Both the position numbers and the translations under genes were made by a program. A DNA stretch of 64,000 nucleotides, from assembly GCF_023635005.1 (NCBI RefSeq), contig NZ_JAMLJM010000004.1:124001-188000 (forward strand), read 5' to 3'. This DNA comes from Flavobacterium luminosum (lineage in GTDB: Bacteria; Bacteroidota; Bacteroidia; Flavobacteriales; Flavobacteriaceae). The notes below the pieces were generated by a model. That model worked only from the letters and a program-made list of their open reading frames with translations, was not told where the DNA came from and made no database searches. Below are positions 57,250-64,000 of the stretch, piece by piece. Each line of letters begins with the position of its first letter. The first letter of the stretch is position 1.

Positions 57250-57984
57250 ATGGAAAAGGAAAATCAAATTTTTGGGATACGAGCTATAATAGAAGCGATC
57301 AATGCTAAAAAAGAAATCGATAAGGTATTCATCCAAAAAGATGCACAAGGTGATTTGATGCAAGAGCTTATGCGGACTATGAAAAAAAATAATATTAACT
57401 TTTCGTATGTTCCTGTAGAAAAACTAAACAAATTAACATCAAACAACCATCAAGGTGCAGTGGCAACTATTGCTCCTATTTCTTTTTCTAACTTAGAAAC
57501 TCTAATCGAAAAGTTATTAGATAGTGGTAAAAAACCTTTACTACTTATACTAGATCAGTTATCAGATGCTAGAAATTTTGGAGCAATTATTCGAACTGCA
57601 GAGTGCACCGGAGTAGATGGAATAATTATCCAAAAACAAGGAGCAGCACCCGTTAATGGAGATACTGTAAAAACGTCTGCTGGAGCTGTTTTCAATGTCC
57701 CTATCTGTAAAGTAGATCACATAAAAGATGCTGTTTTCTATCTACAAGGTTCAGGTATAAAAACTGTGGCCGCTACAGAAAAAACGGATCAAAACATCTA
57801 CGACATCAATTTTAATGAACCTGTAGCAATTATTATGGGAAGTGAAGATAGAGGTGTGAATCCGTCAGTCTTAAAAATTGTAGATGAGAAAGCGAAACTC
57901 CCGATGTTTGGCACTATCGAATCATTAAATGTTTCCGTAGCTTGCGGTGCGTTTTTATACGAAGCTGTAAGACAAAGACTTTAA
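57250..57984 (+). CDS. rlmB: 23S rRNA (guanosine-2'-O)-methyltransferase RlmB
   Basis: A 244-residue SPOUT methyltransferase. The N-terminal substrate-binding domain has IFGIRAIIEAINAKKEIDKV. SpoU motifs 1 to 3 are LDQLSDARNFGAIIRTAE, IIMGSEDRGV and ESLNVSVACGAFLYEAV, forming the knotted AdoMet site. It methylates G2251-equivalent in the P loop. The ATG at 57250 is chosen from the promoter position. It converges on the rhomboid gene through a shared terminator. Confidence 0.93.
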   Translation: MEKENQIFGIRAIIEAINAKKEIDKVFIQKDAQGDLMQELMRTMKKNNINFSYVPVEKLNKLTSNNHQGAVATIAPISFSNLETLIEKLLDSGKKPLLLILDQLSDARNFGAIIRTAECTGVDGIIIQKQGAAPVNGDTVKTSAGAVFNVPICKVDHIKDAVFYLQGSGIKTVAATEKTDQNIYDINFNEPVAIIMGSEDRGVNPSVLKIVDEKAKLPMFGTIESLNVSVACGAFLYEAVRQRL

Positions 57985-57997
57985 AACAAATCAATTC

Positions 57998-58034
57998 AAA
58001 AAGGAGGTGCTGATTAAAGTTCCTCCTTTTTTTT
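57998..58034. terminator. Bidirectional terminator between rlmB and the rhomboid gene
   Basis: AAAAAGGAGG at 57998-58007 pairs with CCTCCTTTTT at 58022-58031, with T-runs on both strands. The rhomboid stop codon (58014-58016) lies inside the 14-base loop, so the 3' end of that coding sequence forms one arm. Confidence 0.85.
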
Positions 58035-58769
58035 ATCAATATAGAAATAATTAACAGGATAATTCGATGTAAAATGACTGTTCTTTTCTTCTACTGTTTC
58101 ATTTGACTTGGGTACAAAATTTCCGTTCTCATCAAAATGCTTCATAAACTCATCTTGTGAAGGATCAAAATCTGGATGTTGCCAATCGTAAATAATTGGT
58201 TTTTCATAAACTTTGGAACCTAAAATTTTGGAAAGTAAAAAACCAGAAATGAAACCACTTAAATGCGCTTCCCATGAAATATGTATTTCAGCAGAAGGAA
58301 ACATATACCAAATCATCCCACCATACCATAAAACTATTAGAAACGACAAAGCCATTAGACGGTAATGCTTCGTCTGAAATCCTTCAAAAAACATAAAGCT
58401 TACTAAAACATAAATCAAACCGCTAGCACCAATGTGATAATTATCTCTTCCTATCAACCAAGTTCCGAAACCCGATAATAGGATTCCGTAGAATAAAACT
58501 TTAAAAGAATTTTGTCGATAGAAGTATCGTAAAAACATCAATAAAACAAAAAGTGCTGCTGAATTATTCCATAAATGTTTTATATCTCCATGCAGAAAAG
58601 CACTAAATAAAACTCCTGACAAACCCGATAAAGTCCGCGGTAAAACACCTAAATAATATAGATCTCCAGGCAACACGATCTGCAACAAAAAAATAGCCCA
58701 CAAAATCAAAACAAAGAATAAAGGCCAGGCAATTACAGAAGTAGTAAATTTAAAATCAGAATCGTTCAT
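58014..58769 (-). CDS. Rhomboid-family intramembrane serine protease
   Basis: A 251-residue membrane protein with about six transmembrane helices. The catalytic Ser is S116 in GASGLIYV, and the His is H169 in WEAHLSGFISG. The conserved H-x3-N region of helix 2 appears as HGDIKHLWNNSA. It cleaves transmembrane substrates within the inner membrane; the substrates are unknown. A soluble charged C-terminal tail of about 65 residues follows the core. A -7 box lies at 58783-58790. Confidence 0.92.
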   Translation of the reverse strand: MNDSDFKFTTSVIAWPLFFVLILWAIFLLQIVLPGDLYYLGVLPRTLSGLSGVLFSAFLHGDIKHLWNNSAALFVLLMFLRYFYRQNSFKVLFYGILLSGFGTWLIGRDNYHIGASGLIYVLVSFMFFEGFQTKHYRLMALSFLIVLWYGGMIWYMFPSAEIHISWEAHLSGFISGFLLSKILGSKVYEKPIIYDWQHPDFDPSQDEFMKHFDENGNFVPKSNETVEEKNSHFTSNYPVNYFYIDKKKEEL

Positions 58770-58782
58770 ACTTTACTACTAA

Positions 58783-58790
58783 CAAAAATA
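58783..58790 (-). promoter_or_regulatory. -7 box for the rhomboid gene (TATTTTTG)
   Basis: TATTTTTG on the minus strand fits TAnnTTTG, 13 bases before the ATG at 58769. No -33 TTG was found at the usual distance. Confidence 0.45.
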
Positions 58791-58866
58791 CAACCAAAGA
58801 CAAAATAGTGAATTTATGTCATAAAATAGCTTTTCAGTCACGTATGTCTAGTAAGATCAAAACCAG

Positions 58867-58896
58867 TTGAATTAAACGAGAAAAATTGTAATTTTA
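58867..58896 (+). promoter_or_regulatory. Promoter of rarA (TTG-N19-TAATTTTA), leaderless geometry
   Basis: TTG at 58867-58869 is followed by exactly 19 bases and TAATTTTA, a seven-of-eight match to TAnnTTTG. The box ends four bases before the rarA ATG at 58901, the same spacing seen for recR and rlmB. Confidence 0.55.
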
Positions 58897-58900
58897 CAAA

Positions 58901-60178
58901 ATGGAAGCACCATTAGCAGAAAGAATTCGACCAAAATCTTTAAAAGAATATATCAGTCAAACACATCTAGTAGGCGAAAATGGGTCGTTGACTCATCAAA
59001 TCGCTAAAGGAATCATCCCTTCTTTAATCTTATGGGGACCTCCCGGGACAGGTAAGACCACATTGGCACAAATCATGGCTAATGAGAGTCAACGCCCTTT
59101 TTACGAATTGAGTGCGATTAATTCGGGAGTAAAAGACATTAGAGAGGTCATTGAAAAAGCCAAGCAAAATGGAGGTTTATTTACCACAAAAAACCCTATA
59201 CTTTTCATCGATGAGATTCACCGATTTAGCAAATCACAACAAGATTCATTATTGGCTGCCGTAGAAAAAGGATGGGTGACTTTGATTGGAGCAACCACTG
59301 AAAATCCGAGTTTTGAAGTCATTCCTGCTTTATTGTCACGTTGTCAGGTGTATGTTTTAAATGCATTTACTAAAGCTGATCTAGAAGCTTTATTGCATAG
59401 AGCCATTCATACCGATACTGTATTAAAAAACAAAAAAATTACTCTTAAAGAAACCGAGGCACTACTAAGGCTTTCTGGTGGAGACGGACGTAAACTACTC
59501 AATATTTTCGAATTAATTATAAATGCTTCAGAAGGAGAAACCATAGAAATCACCAATGAAAAAGTGATGGCAATGGTACAGAAAAATACGGTTTTGTATG
59601 ACAAAACCGGGGAGCAACATTATGATATCATCTCTGCTTTTATCAAATCTATTCGAGGAAGTGATCCCAACGGAGCCATTTATTGGTTAGCACGAATGAT
59701 TGAAGGCGGTGAAGATGTGAAATTTATTGCACGTAGAATGCTTATAGCGGCTAGTGAAGATATTGGAAATGCAAATCCAACAGCATTAATCATGGCTAAT
59801 AATACTTTTCAGGCTGTAACCACTATAGGTTATCCTGAAAGTCGTATCCTTTTGAGTCAATGTGCTATTTATCTAGCTACATCTGCAAAAAGCAATACTA
59901 GTTACATGGCTATTGGAAAAGCACAACAAATTGTAAAACAGACAGGTGACCTACCTGTACCCCTTCATTTACGAAATGCTCCTACAAAACTTATGAAAGA
60001 GCTAGGCTACGGAGATGAGTATAAGTATTCCCACGATTACAGCAATAATTTTGTAGCACAAGAATTCCTTCCAACAGAAATATCAGAAACTAAATTCTTT
60101 GAACCCGGTGATAATGCTCGAGAAAGAGAGTTACGTCAATTTTTGAAAAACCGTTGGAGAGACAAATATGACTATTAA
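58901..60178 (+). CDS. rarA: Replication-associated recombination protein A
   Basis: A 425-residue AAA+ ATPase related to clamp-loader subunits, acting at stalled forks. Walker A is [14 protein letters not shown] with K52, Walker B is [18 protein letters not shown], sensor 1 is [12 protein letters not shown] and the Arg finger region is LLSRCQVY. The C-terminal MgsA/WHIP-type domain includes [20 protein letters not shown]. It stands alone between divergent and convergent neighbours. Confidence 0.96.
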   Translation: MEAPLAERIRPKSLKEYISQTHLVGENGSLTHQIAKGIIPSLILWGPPGTGKTTLAQIMANESQRPFYELSAINSGVKDIREVIEKAKQNGGLFTTKNPILFIDEIHRFSKSQQDSLLAAVEKGWVTLIGATTENPSFEVIPALLSRCQVYVLNAFTKADLEALLHRAIHTDTVLKNKKITLKETEALLRLSGGDGRKLLNIFELIINASEGETIEITNEKVMAMVQKNTVLYDKTGEQHYDIISAFIKSIRGSDPNGAIYWLARMIEGGEDVKFIARRMLIAASEDIGNANPTALIMANNTFQAVTTIGYPESRILLSQCAIYLATSAKSNTSYMAIGKAQQIVKQTGDLPVPLHLRNAPTKLMKELGYGDEYKYSHDYSNNFVAQEFLPTEISETKFFEPGDNARERELRQFLKNRWRDKYDY

Positions 60179-60196
60179 ATAACTTTGTCTTCAATG

Positions 60197-60220
60197 GTTC
60201 TCAGCAGTCGATATGAGAAC
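60197..60220. terminator. Possible weak terminator between rarA and the HAD gene
   Basis: GTTCTCA at 60197-60203 pairs with TGAGAAC at 60214-60220 around a 10-base loop. The flanks are AT-rich, but there is no clean T-run. Position between two converging genes supports the role. Confidence 0.4.
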
Positions 60221-60235
60221 TAATTTATTATAATA

Positions 60236-60922
60236 TTAGAACAATTCTTTCAGTTGAGACAATTCAGAAATCTGAAATATCTCCTCATCTATAAAAACAT
60301 CACCAGAATTAAATAAGATGGATTGCATGCCGAAATTAGAAGCGCCACCTATATCTGCATCTAAACAGTCACCAATCATGACACTTTCTTCTTTAGAAGC
60401 TTGTGCTTGAGCTAAGGCAAGCTCAAAAATTCCTGCATGAGGCTTCTTTACTCCTGCTATTTCTGAATGAGTTACTGTAGTAAAAAAATGGTGTATACCT
60501 GAATTTTCTAGTTTTTTAAACTGTACCGAAGCAAATCCGTTGGTGATTATGTGTAAAGTATATTTTTCATACAAATATTCCAAAGTTTCGATACAACCTT
60601 CAAAAAGATGATTGCTATTCGGCAAGTGTGCAATATAATCATCGGCTATTTTATGGATCAATGCATCAGAAACTGAAATTCCTAAACTTTCAAAAGAATC
60701 TTTTAGTCTTTTATAACGCAACTCTTCGTGTGTAATCAAATCATTTTGATACAATTTCCAGCAGGATTGATTAATAGGCACATAAACCCTAACAAAATCC
60801 TTTGGAGATACCTCGGGTAATGTTTCTTTTAAAATGATCTCAAAAGCGCTTTCTGAATTCCGATCAAAGTCCCAAAGCGTATGATCTAAGTCAAAAAAGA
60901 TATGGTTAATTCCTTGAAACAT
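60236..60922 (-). CDS. YjjG-like HAD phosphatase (noncanonical pyrimidine nucleotidase)
   Basis: A 228-residue HAD hydrolase. Motif I is FFDLDHTLWDF near residue 10, motif II is in IITNGF, motif III Lys is in VKKPHAGIF, and motif IV is IGDCLDADIGGA. The helical cap is of the YjjG/5'-nucleotidase type. It probably dephosphorylates nucleotides. The ATG at 60922 overlaps the upstream stop as TAATG; a longer frame exists but starts inside the previous gene. Confidence 0.85.
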   Translation of the reverse strand: MFQGINHIFFDLDHTLWDFDRNSESAFEIILKETLPEVSPKDFVRVYVPINQSCWKLYQNDLITHEELRYKRLKDSFESLGISVSDALIHKIADDYIAHLPNSNHLFEGCIETLEYLYEKYTLHIITNGFASVQFKKLENSGIHHFFTTVTHSEIAGVKKPHAGIFELALAQAQASKEESVMIGDCLDADIGGASNFGMQSILFNSGDVFIDEEIFQISELSQLKELF

Positions 60923-61395
60923 TAATTTCCTTTTACAATTACAGCGTCCTCTACATTGTACATCCAATTATCGGGATCACTTTCATTTACTTTCAGAATC
61001 CCTTCAAGTGTCACATACTGATCCGTACGCAATTTCATTTTTCCAGCTCTAAATTTGATTCCCATTATAGTTTCTGGTCCTGCTTTACCACAAAAAAAAC
61101 ATGCTGCAAACACATTTTTACTGATAGCATAGTTCACATTATCGATAGGAACAATAAAACCAGTTATTACTATGCGTTTATTATTAAGTTTCTTTACTTC
61201 AGGACTGATTAAAGGATAATCGATACTTCCGTAATCTTTATGAGGTTTTTTAACAAATTTAATTTGACCTAATTTTTTCCAAGTAAGCGTGTCCGTAACG
61301 ACAGTTTTTTGTATTTCTTTTTTTGAAGCATCGATTTTTTGAAAACCAAACAAACCGAAAACCAATACTACTACAACAATTTTAATTTTATCCAT
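60922..61395 (-). CDS. DUF3299-like exported protein
   Basis: A 157-residue protein with an N-terminal hydrophobic segment (IKIVVVVLVFGLFGF), probably a signal peptide or anchor. The conserved core includes RIVITGFIVPIDN and FAACFFCGKAGPET, with two cysteines (CFFC) that could bind metal or a cofactor. I recognise it as resembling the DUF3299 family, whose function is not known. It overlaps the permease gene upstream by eight bases and is co-transcribed with the ABC transporter, suggesting a periplasmic partner. Confidence 0.7.
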   Translation of the reverse strand: MDKIKIVVVVLVFGLFGFQKIDASKKEIQKTVVTDTLTWKKLGQIKFVKKPHKDYGSIDYPLISPEVKKLNNKRIVITGFIVPIDNVNYAISKNVFAACFFCGKAGPETIMGIKFRAGKMKLRTDQYVTLEGILKVNESDPDNWMYNVEDAVIVKGN

Positions 61396-62620
61396 TTGCC
61401 AATGTTTTTGATATATTTAGACGATATGCTTTGATTGCAGGAATCAAAGCCGCAGCGATTCCTACTAAAAGCGTTACAATAAACAAATAACCTTCCTTAT
61501 CCCAGATGATTTCAGTTGGATTGAATGCCATTTTAAAATCTTCCTCTGAAGCAGCAGAAAGCCATCCGAGAGCTATTCTACCAATAACTGTTCCAAAAAG
61601 GTAACCCGTTATACATAAAAATAGACTTTCAACAATAACTACTAAAAGAATTTGAAGTCTAGTAGCACCATGTAAACGCAAAAGTGCAAATTCATACTTA
61701 CGTTCTTTTAAACGATTAAATAATGCTATAAAAATGCTTATCCCTGAAATCAGCATGATTCCATAAGCTAAATACTCTAAAGTCTTTAATCCTACACCAA
61801 AAAGGGTAAATAATCGATTGATTTCTATTGCAGGAGAGGCTGCTTGCATTTTTGTATTCTGGGCAATCATTCGAGGCCAGGTTACAATTCCCATCTTATT
61901 TCGAAATTTCAACAAAACAGCGGTAATTTCCTTGGGAGATTCAACATGTACCACTTCATGCGCATGCTCATCGTGCTCATGTTCCTCCTGAATTGCCTCA
62001 CCATGTCCTTCATCGTGCATCTGCCAAACTGTTTCTACATTACAAACAATAAGATTATCTATCACTTTACCCGTAGGCGAAGCAATACCTGTAACCAAAT
62101 AATCAAACTCTTCATGCTTCTCCCCTTCTTTGGCATCACCATGTGTACCCTGAAAAGTATCTCCTACCTTAAGGTTTAATTTTTTTGCAACACTAGCTCC
62201 TATTACTACTTCCAGATTTTTTTGAAAAATTTTCCCTTCGTTTACTGATGAATTAAATTTTTCTAAATATTCCGGAGTTGTTCCTACAATTTTGTAGCCT
62301 AAGTAGTTATCTCCAAAAGCCAAAGGAATTGCCGACTGAACAAAAGGATGTCGCATCCAAACTCTTGCAGAATCATAATTAATATTACCCGTTGGAGCAT
62401 CTACCTGATACACCGAAGACAATACCAACTGTAAAGGACTTCCTTGCGCTCCTAATACCAAATCGACATTATCTGCATTATTAGAAAATTGTTCTTCAAA
62501 TTGTTTTTGTAATAAAATCAACAAGGTTATGATAGCTACACTAGCAGCTAATAACAACATACTCAAGGTTGTATTGAGGGGTTTAAACCAGATATTTTTC
62601 CAAGCTAATTTTACGATCAT
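61388..62620 (-). CDS. FtsX/MacB-type ABC transporter permease with His-rich loop
   Basis: A 410-residue permease with one N-terminal transmembrane helix (about 18-38), a large periplasmic domain, and three C-terminal helices. This is the FtsX-like plan. The periplasmic domain contains a strongly charged stretch with seven histidines between residues 202 and 225, alternating with Glu and Asp. Such loops are common in zinc, nickel or cobalt handling proteins. The start overlaps the ATPase stop by four bases. Substrate is inferred to be a metal or metal-linked process, not proven. Confidence 0.85.
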   Translation of the reverse strand: MIVKLAWKNIWFKPLNTTLSMLLLAASVAIITLLILLQKQFEEQFSNNADNVDLVLGAQGSPLQLVLSSVYQVDAPTGNINYDSARVWMRHPFVQSAIPLAFGDNYLGYKIVGTTPEYLEKFNSSVNEGKIFQKNLEVVIGASVAKKLNLKVGDTFQGTHGDAKEGEKHEEFDYLVTGIASPTGKVIDNLIVCNVETVWQMHDEGHGEAIQEEHEHDEHAHEVVHVESPKEITAVLLKFRNKMGIVTWPRMIAQNTKMQAASPAIEINRLFTLFGVGLKTLEYLAYGIMLISGISIFIALFNRLKERKYEFALLRLHGATRLQILLVVIVESLFLCITGYLFGTVIGRIALGWLSAASEEDFKMAFNPTEIIWDKEGYLFIVTLLVGIAAALIPAIKAYRLNISKTLANG

Positions 62621-63246
62621 GACAATGAAATTTGATTAGTAAATCGATCTTTTAATCGAGAATCATGGGTCACAATAATGAGTGCGGTATTGTACTCTGC
62701 AGCCAAATTTTCTAACAAATCTGCAACTTTAGCAGTGCTTACGTCATCCAAACTAGATGTTGGTTCATCTGCCAAAAGAATCTTAGGGTTATTAATAAGG
62801 GCTCGTGCTATTGAAACTCTTTGCTGTTGTCCCATACTTAGCTGTGAGGTCATTTTATGCAAATGTTCTTGCATTCCCAAATGGGATAAAATAGCAGTAG
62901 CTTTTTCTGTTTCTTTCTTACCGGAAGCCAACCATGACGCTAAAACTACGTTTTCTAATACGTTAAAAGATTCTACAAAATGACTTTGTTGTAAAACCAA
63001 ACCTATATTTTGACCTCGAAAAGCATCCAATTGTTTTTCGGTTAAATCATTCAGATTTTGACTTCCGATTAGTATCTCTCCTGAAGCGGGACGCAACAAA
63101 CCTCCCAACAAGTGTAGCAAAGTCGTTTTTCCTACTCCTGAATTTCCAGTAATTAATAATGTTTCTTTGGCTTGACAAATCAAATCCGGGAACTGAAACG
63201 TTGCCTGGTTTTGATATGAAAAAGTAATATTTTTAGTTGAAATCAT
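62617..63246 (-). CDS. ABC transporter ATP-binding protein (LolD/MacB-like)
   Basis: A 209-residue ATPase. Walker A is TGNSGVGKTTLLHLLGG, the Q-loop is in LVLQQSHF, the signature is LSMGQQQRVSIARAL, Walker B is ILLADEPTSSLD and the switch His is in IVTHDSRL. The family usually works with FtsX-like permeases that move or extract rather than import substrates. It is directly upstream of and coupled to the His-rich permease. It starts four bases after radC. Confidence 0.93.
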   Translation of the reverse strand: MISTKNITFSYQNQATFQFPDLICQAKETLLITGNSGVGKTTLLHLLGGLLRPASGEILIGSQNLNDLTEKQLDAFRGQNIGLVLQQSHFVESFNVLENVVLASWLASGKKETEKATAILSHLGMQEHLHKMTSQLSMGQQQRVSIARALINNPKILLADEPTSSLDDVSTAKVADLLENLAAEYNTALIIVTHDSRLKDRFTNQISLS

Positions 63247-63250
63247 ACCA

Positions 63251-63934
63251 TTAAATTATTCCTTCATCGGCGAAGCTAAAATAACTCTTTTCAGTGACAA
63301 TAATATGATCCAGAATCAAAATATCGAGGTGCTTTCCCGCTTCTTTAACTTTTTTTGTGATTTGTTTATCAGCTTCACTCGCCTCTAATTTACCTGAAGG
63401 GTGATTATGAACTAAAATCATACTCACGGCATGATGCTCTAGAGCAATTTTAAAAACCAATCGAGTATCCACCACGGTTCCCGTGATACCTCCTTTACTT
63501 ATTTGTGATTTATACATCACTTTATTGGAATTATTAAGAAACAATACCCAAAATTCCTCATGCGGCAACTCGCCTATTATAGGTTGCATTAATTCGAAAA
63601 CTGCTTTGCTGGAAGTTATTTTTGTGAGTTCTAAAGAATCTTCTTCTCGACGTCGGCGTCCTAACTCGAGAGCGGCAGCTATAGTAATCGCTTTAGCTTC
63701 TCCTATTCCTTTAAACTGCATGAGTTGTGGGACAGATAATTTGCCCAAATGATGAAGATTGTTGTTGACTGATCCTAAAATGCGTTGACACAATTGAACG
63801 GCGCTCTCGTTCCTTGAACCAGATCCAATGAGGATAGCTATTAATTCAGAATCGGATAAAGTAGATTTTCCTTTCAGAAGGAACTTTTCACGTGGACGAT
63901 CGTCTTCCGCCCACTGATTGATTGGCATATACAT
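63251..63934 (-). CDS. radC: RadC family protein (JAB/MPN domain)
   Basis: A 227-residue protein. The N-terminal region has INQWAEDDRPREKFLLKG and a helix-hairpin-helix (LMQFKGIGEAKAITIAAALE). The C-terminal MPN+ metallo-domain has VHNHPSGKLEASEAD, with the two His and one Asp metal ligands, and a preceding Glu in EEFWVLFLN. The historical DNA-repair role is not well supported and the biochemical function is uncertain. Start could be the first or the third codon. It heads the ABC transporter and HAD run. Confidence 0.95.
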   Translation of the reverse strand: MYMPINQWAEDDRPREKFLLKGKSTLSDSELIAILIGSGSRNESAVQLCQRILGSVNNNLHHLGKLSVPQLMQFKGIGEAKAITIAAALELGRRRREEDSLELTKITSSKAVFELMQPIIGELPHEEFWVLFLNNSNKVMYKSQISKGGITGTVVDTRLVFKIALEHHAVSMILVHNHPSGKLEASEADKQITKKVKEAGKHLDILILDHIIVTEKSYFSFADEGII

Positions 63935-64000
63935 AATTTACTGGCTTTTAAATAGATAACAAATAAAAGAATTTTTATACTATCGGCAAAGAAAAGAGCA

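Overview
The window reads as chromosomal DNA of a member of the Bacteroidetes, most likely the family Flavobacteriaceae (Flavobacterium-like). The evidence is the AT-rich sequence, -7 promoter boxes of the TAnnTTTG type, start codons without Shine-Dalgarno sequences, a SusC/SusD pair, a CtlX-arginase pair, and an rpsL-to-rplQ ribosomal cluster followed by carA, eno and gltA. No tRNA, rRNA, insertion sequence, CRISPR array or prophage was seen. No gene-free stretch exceeds about 200 bases.

Region 1 (1-23.95 kb, all on the minus strand) is a Wzx/Wzy-type surface polysaccharide locus, entered from the right. It starts with the exporter gene wza and the tyrosine-kinase chain-length regulator gene wzc. 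Nucleotide-sugar genes follow: UDP-GlcNAc 4-epimerase, UDP-HexNAc dehydrogenase, UDP-glucose dehydrogenase, rmlB and rmlA. Next come a Wzx flippase, UDP-galactopyranose mutase, several glycosyltransferases, an O-acetyltransferase and two tandem EpsG/Wzy-like polymerases. The left end is a UDP-N-acetyl-L-fucosamine cassette (CapE/FnlA, an extra cupin protein, CapF/FnlB, CapG/FnlC) and a WbuB-like transferase cut by the window edge. The predicted precursors are UDP-GalNAcA or a similar uronate, UDP-GlcA, a dTDP-6-deoxyhexose, UDP-Galf and UDP-L-FucNAc.

Region 2 (24-33.45 kb) is housekeeping: recR, a sodium/solute symporter, a CoA-binding protein, MarC, the ctlX-arginase pair, gltA, eno and carA. 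Terminators and promoters are packed tightly here. A near-identical AACG-N4-CGTT inverted repeat lies upstream of both gltA and eno.

Region 3 (33.5-50.7 kb, minus strand) is the str-S10-spc-alpha superoperon: rpsL, rpsG, fusA, rpsJ, then rplC through secY, infA and rpmJ, then rpsM, rpsK, rpsD, rpoA and rplQ. The genes are nearly contiguous, and each of the larger internal gaps holds a structured element. These are a 17-bp hairpin overlapping a promoter (rpsJ-rplC), a promoter plus hairpin (rpsN-rpsH), and compound stem-loops before rpsD and before rplQ. They are good candidates for flavobacterial ribosomal-protein leaders or attenuators.

Region 4 (50.75-64 kb) holds an Omp85-family protein, a SusC/SusD pair, rlmB, a rhomboid protease, rarA, a YjjG-like HAD phosphatase, an ABC transporter (DUF3299-like protein, FtsX-type permease with a His-rich loop, ATPase) that may handle a metal, and radC. 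Several genes (recR, rlmB, rarA) have a -7-like box exactly four bases before the ATG, implying leaderless mRNAs.
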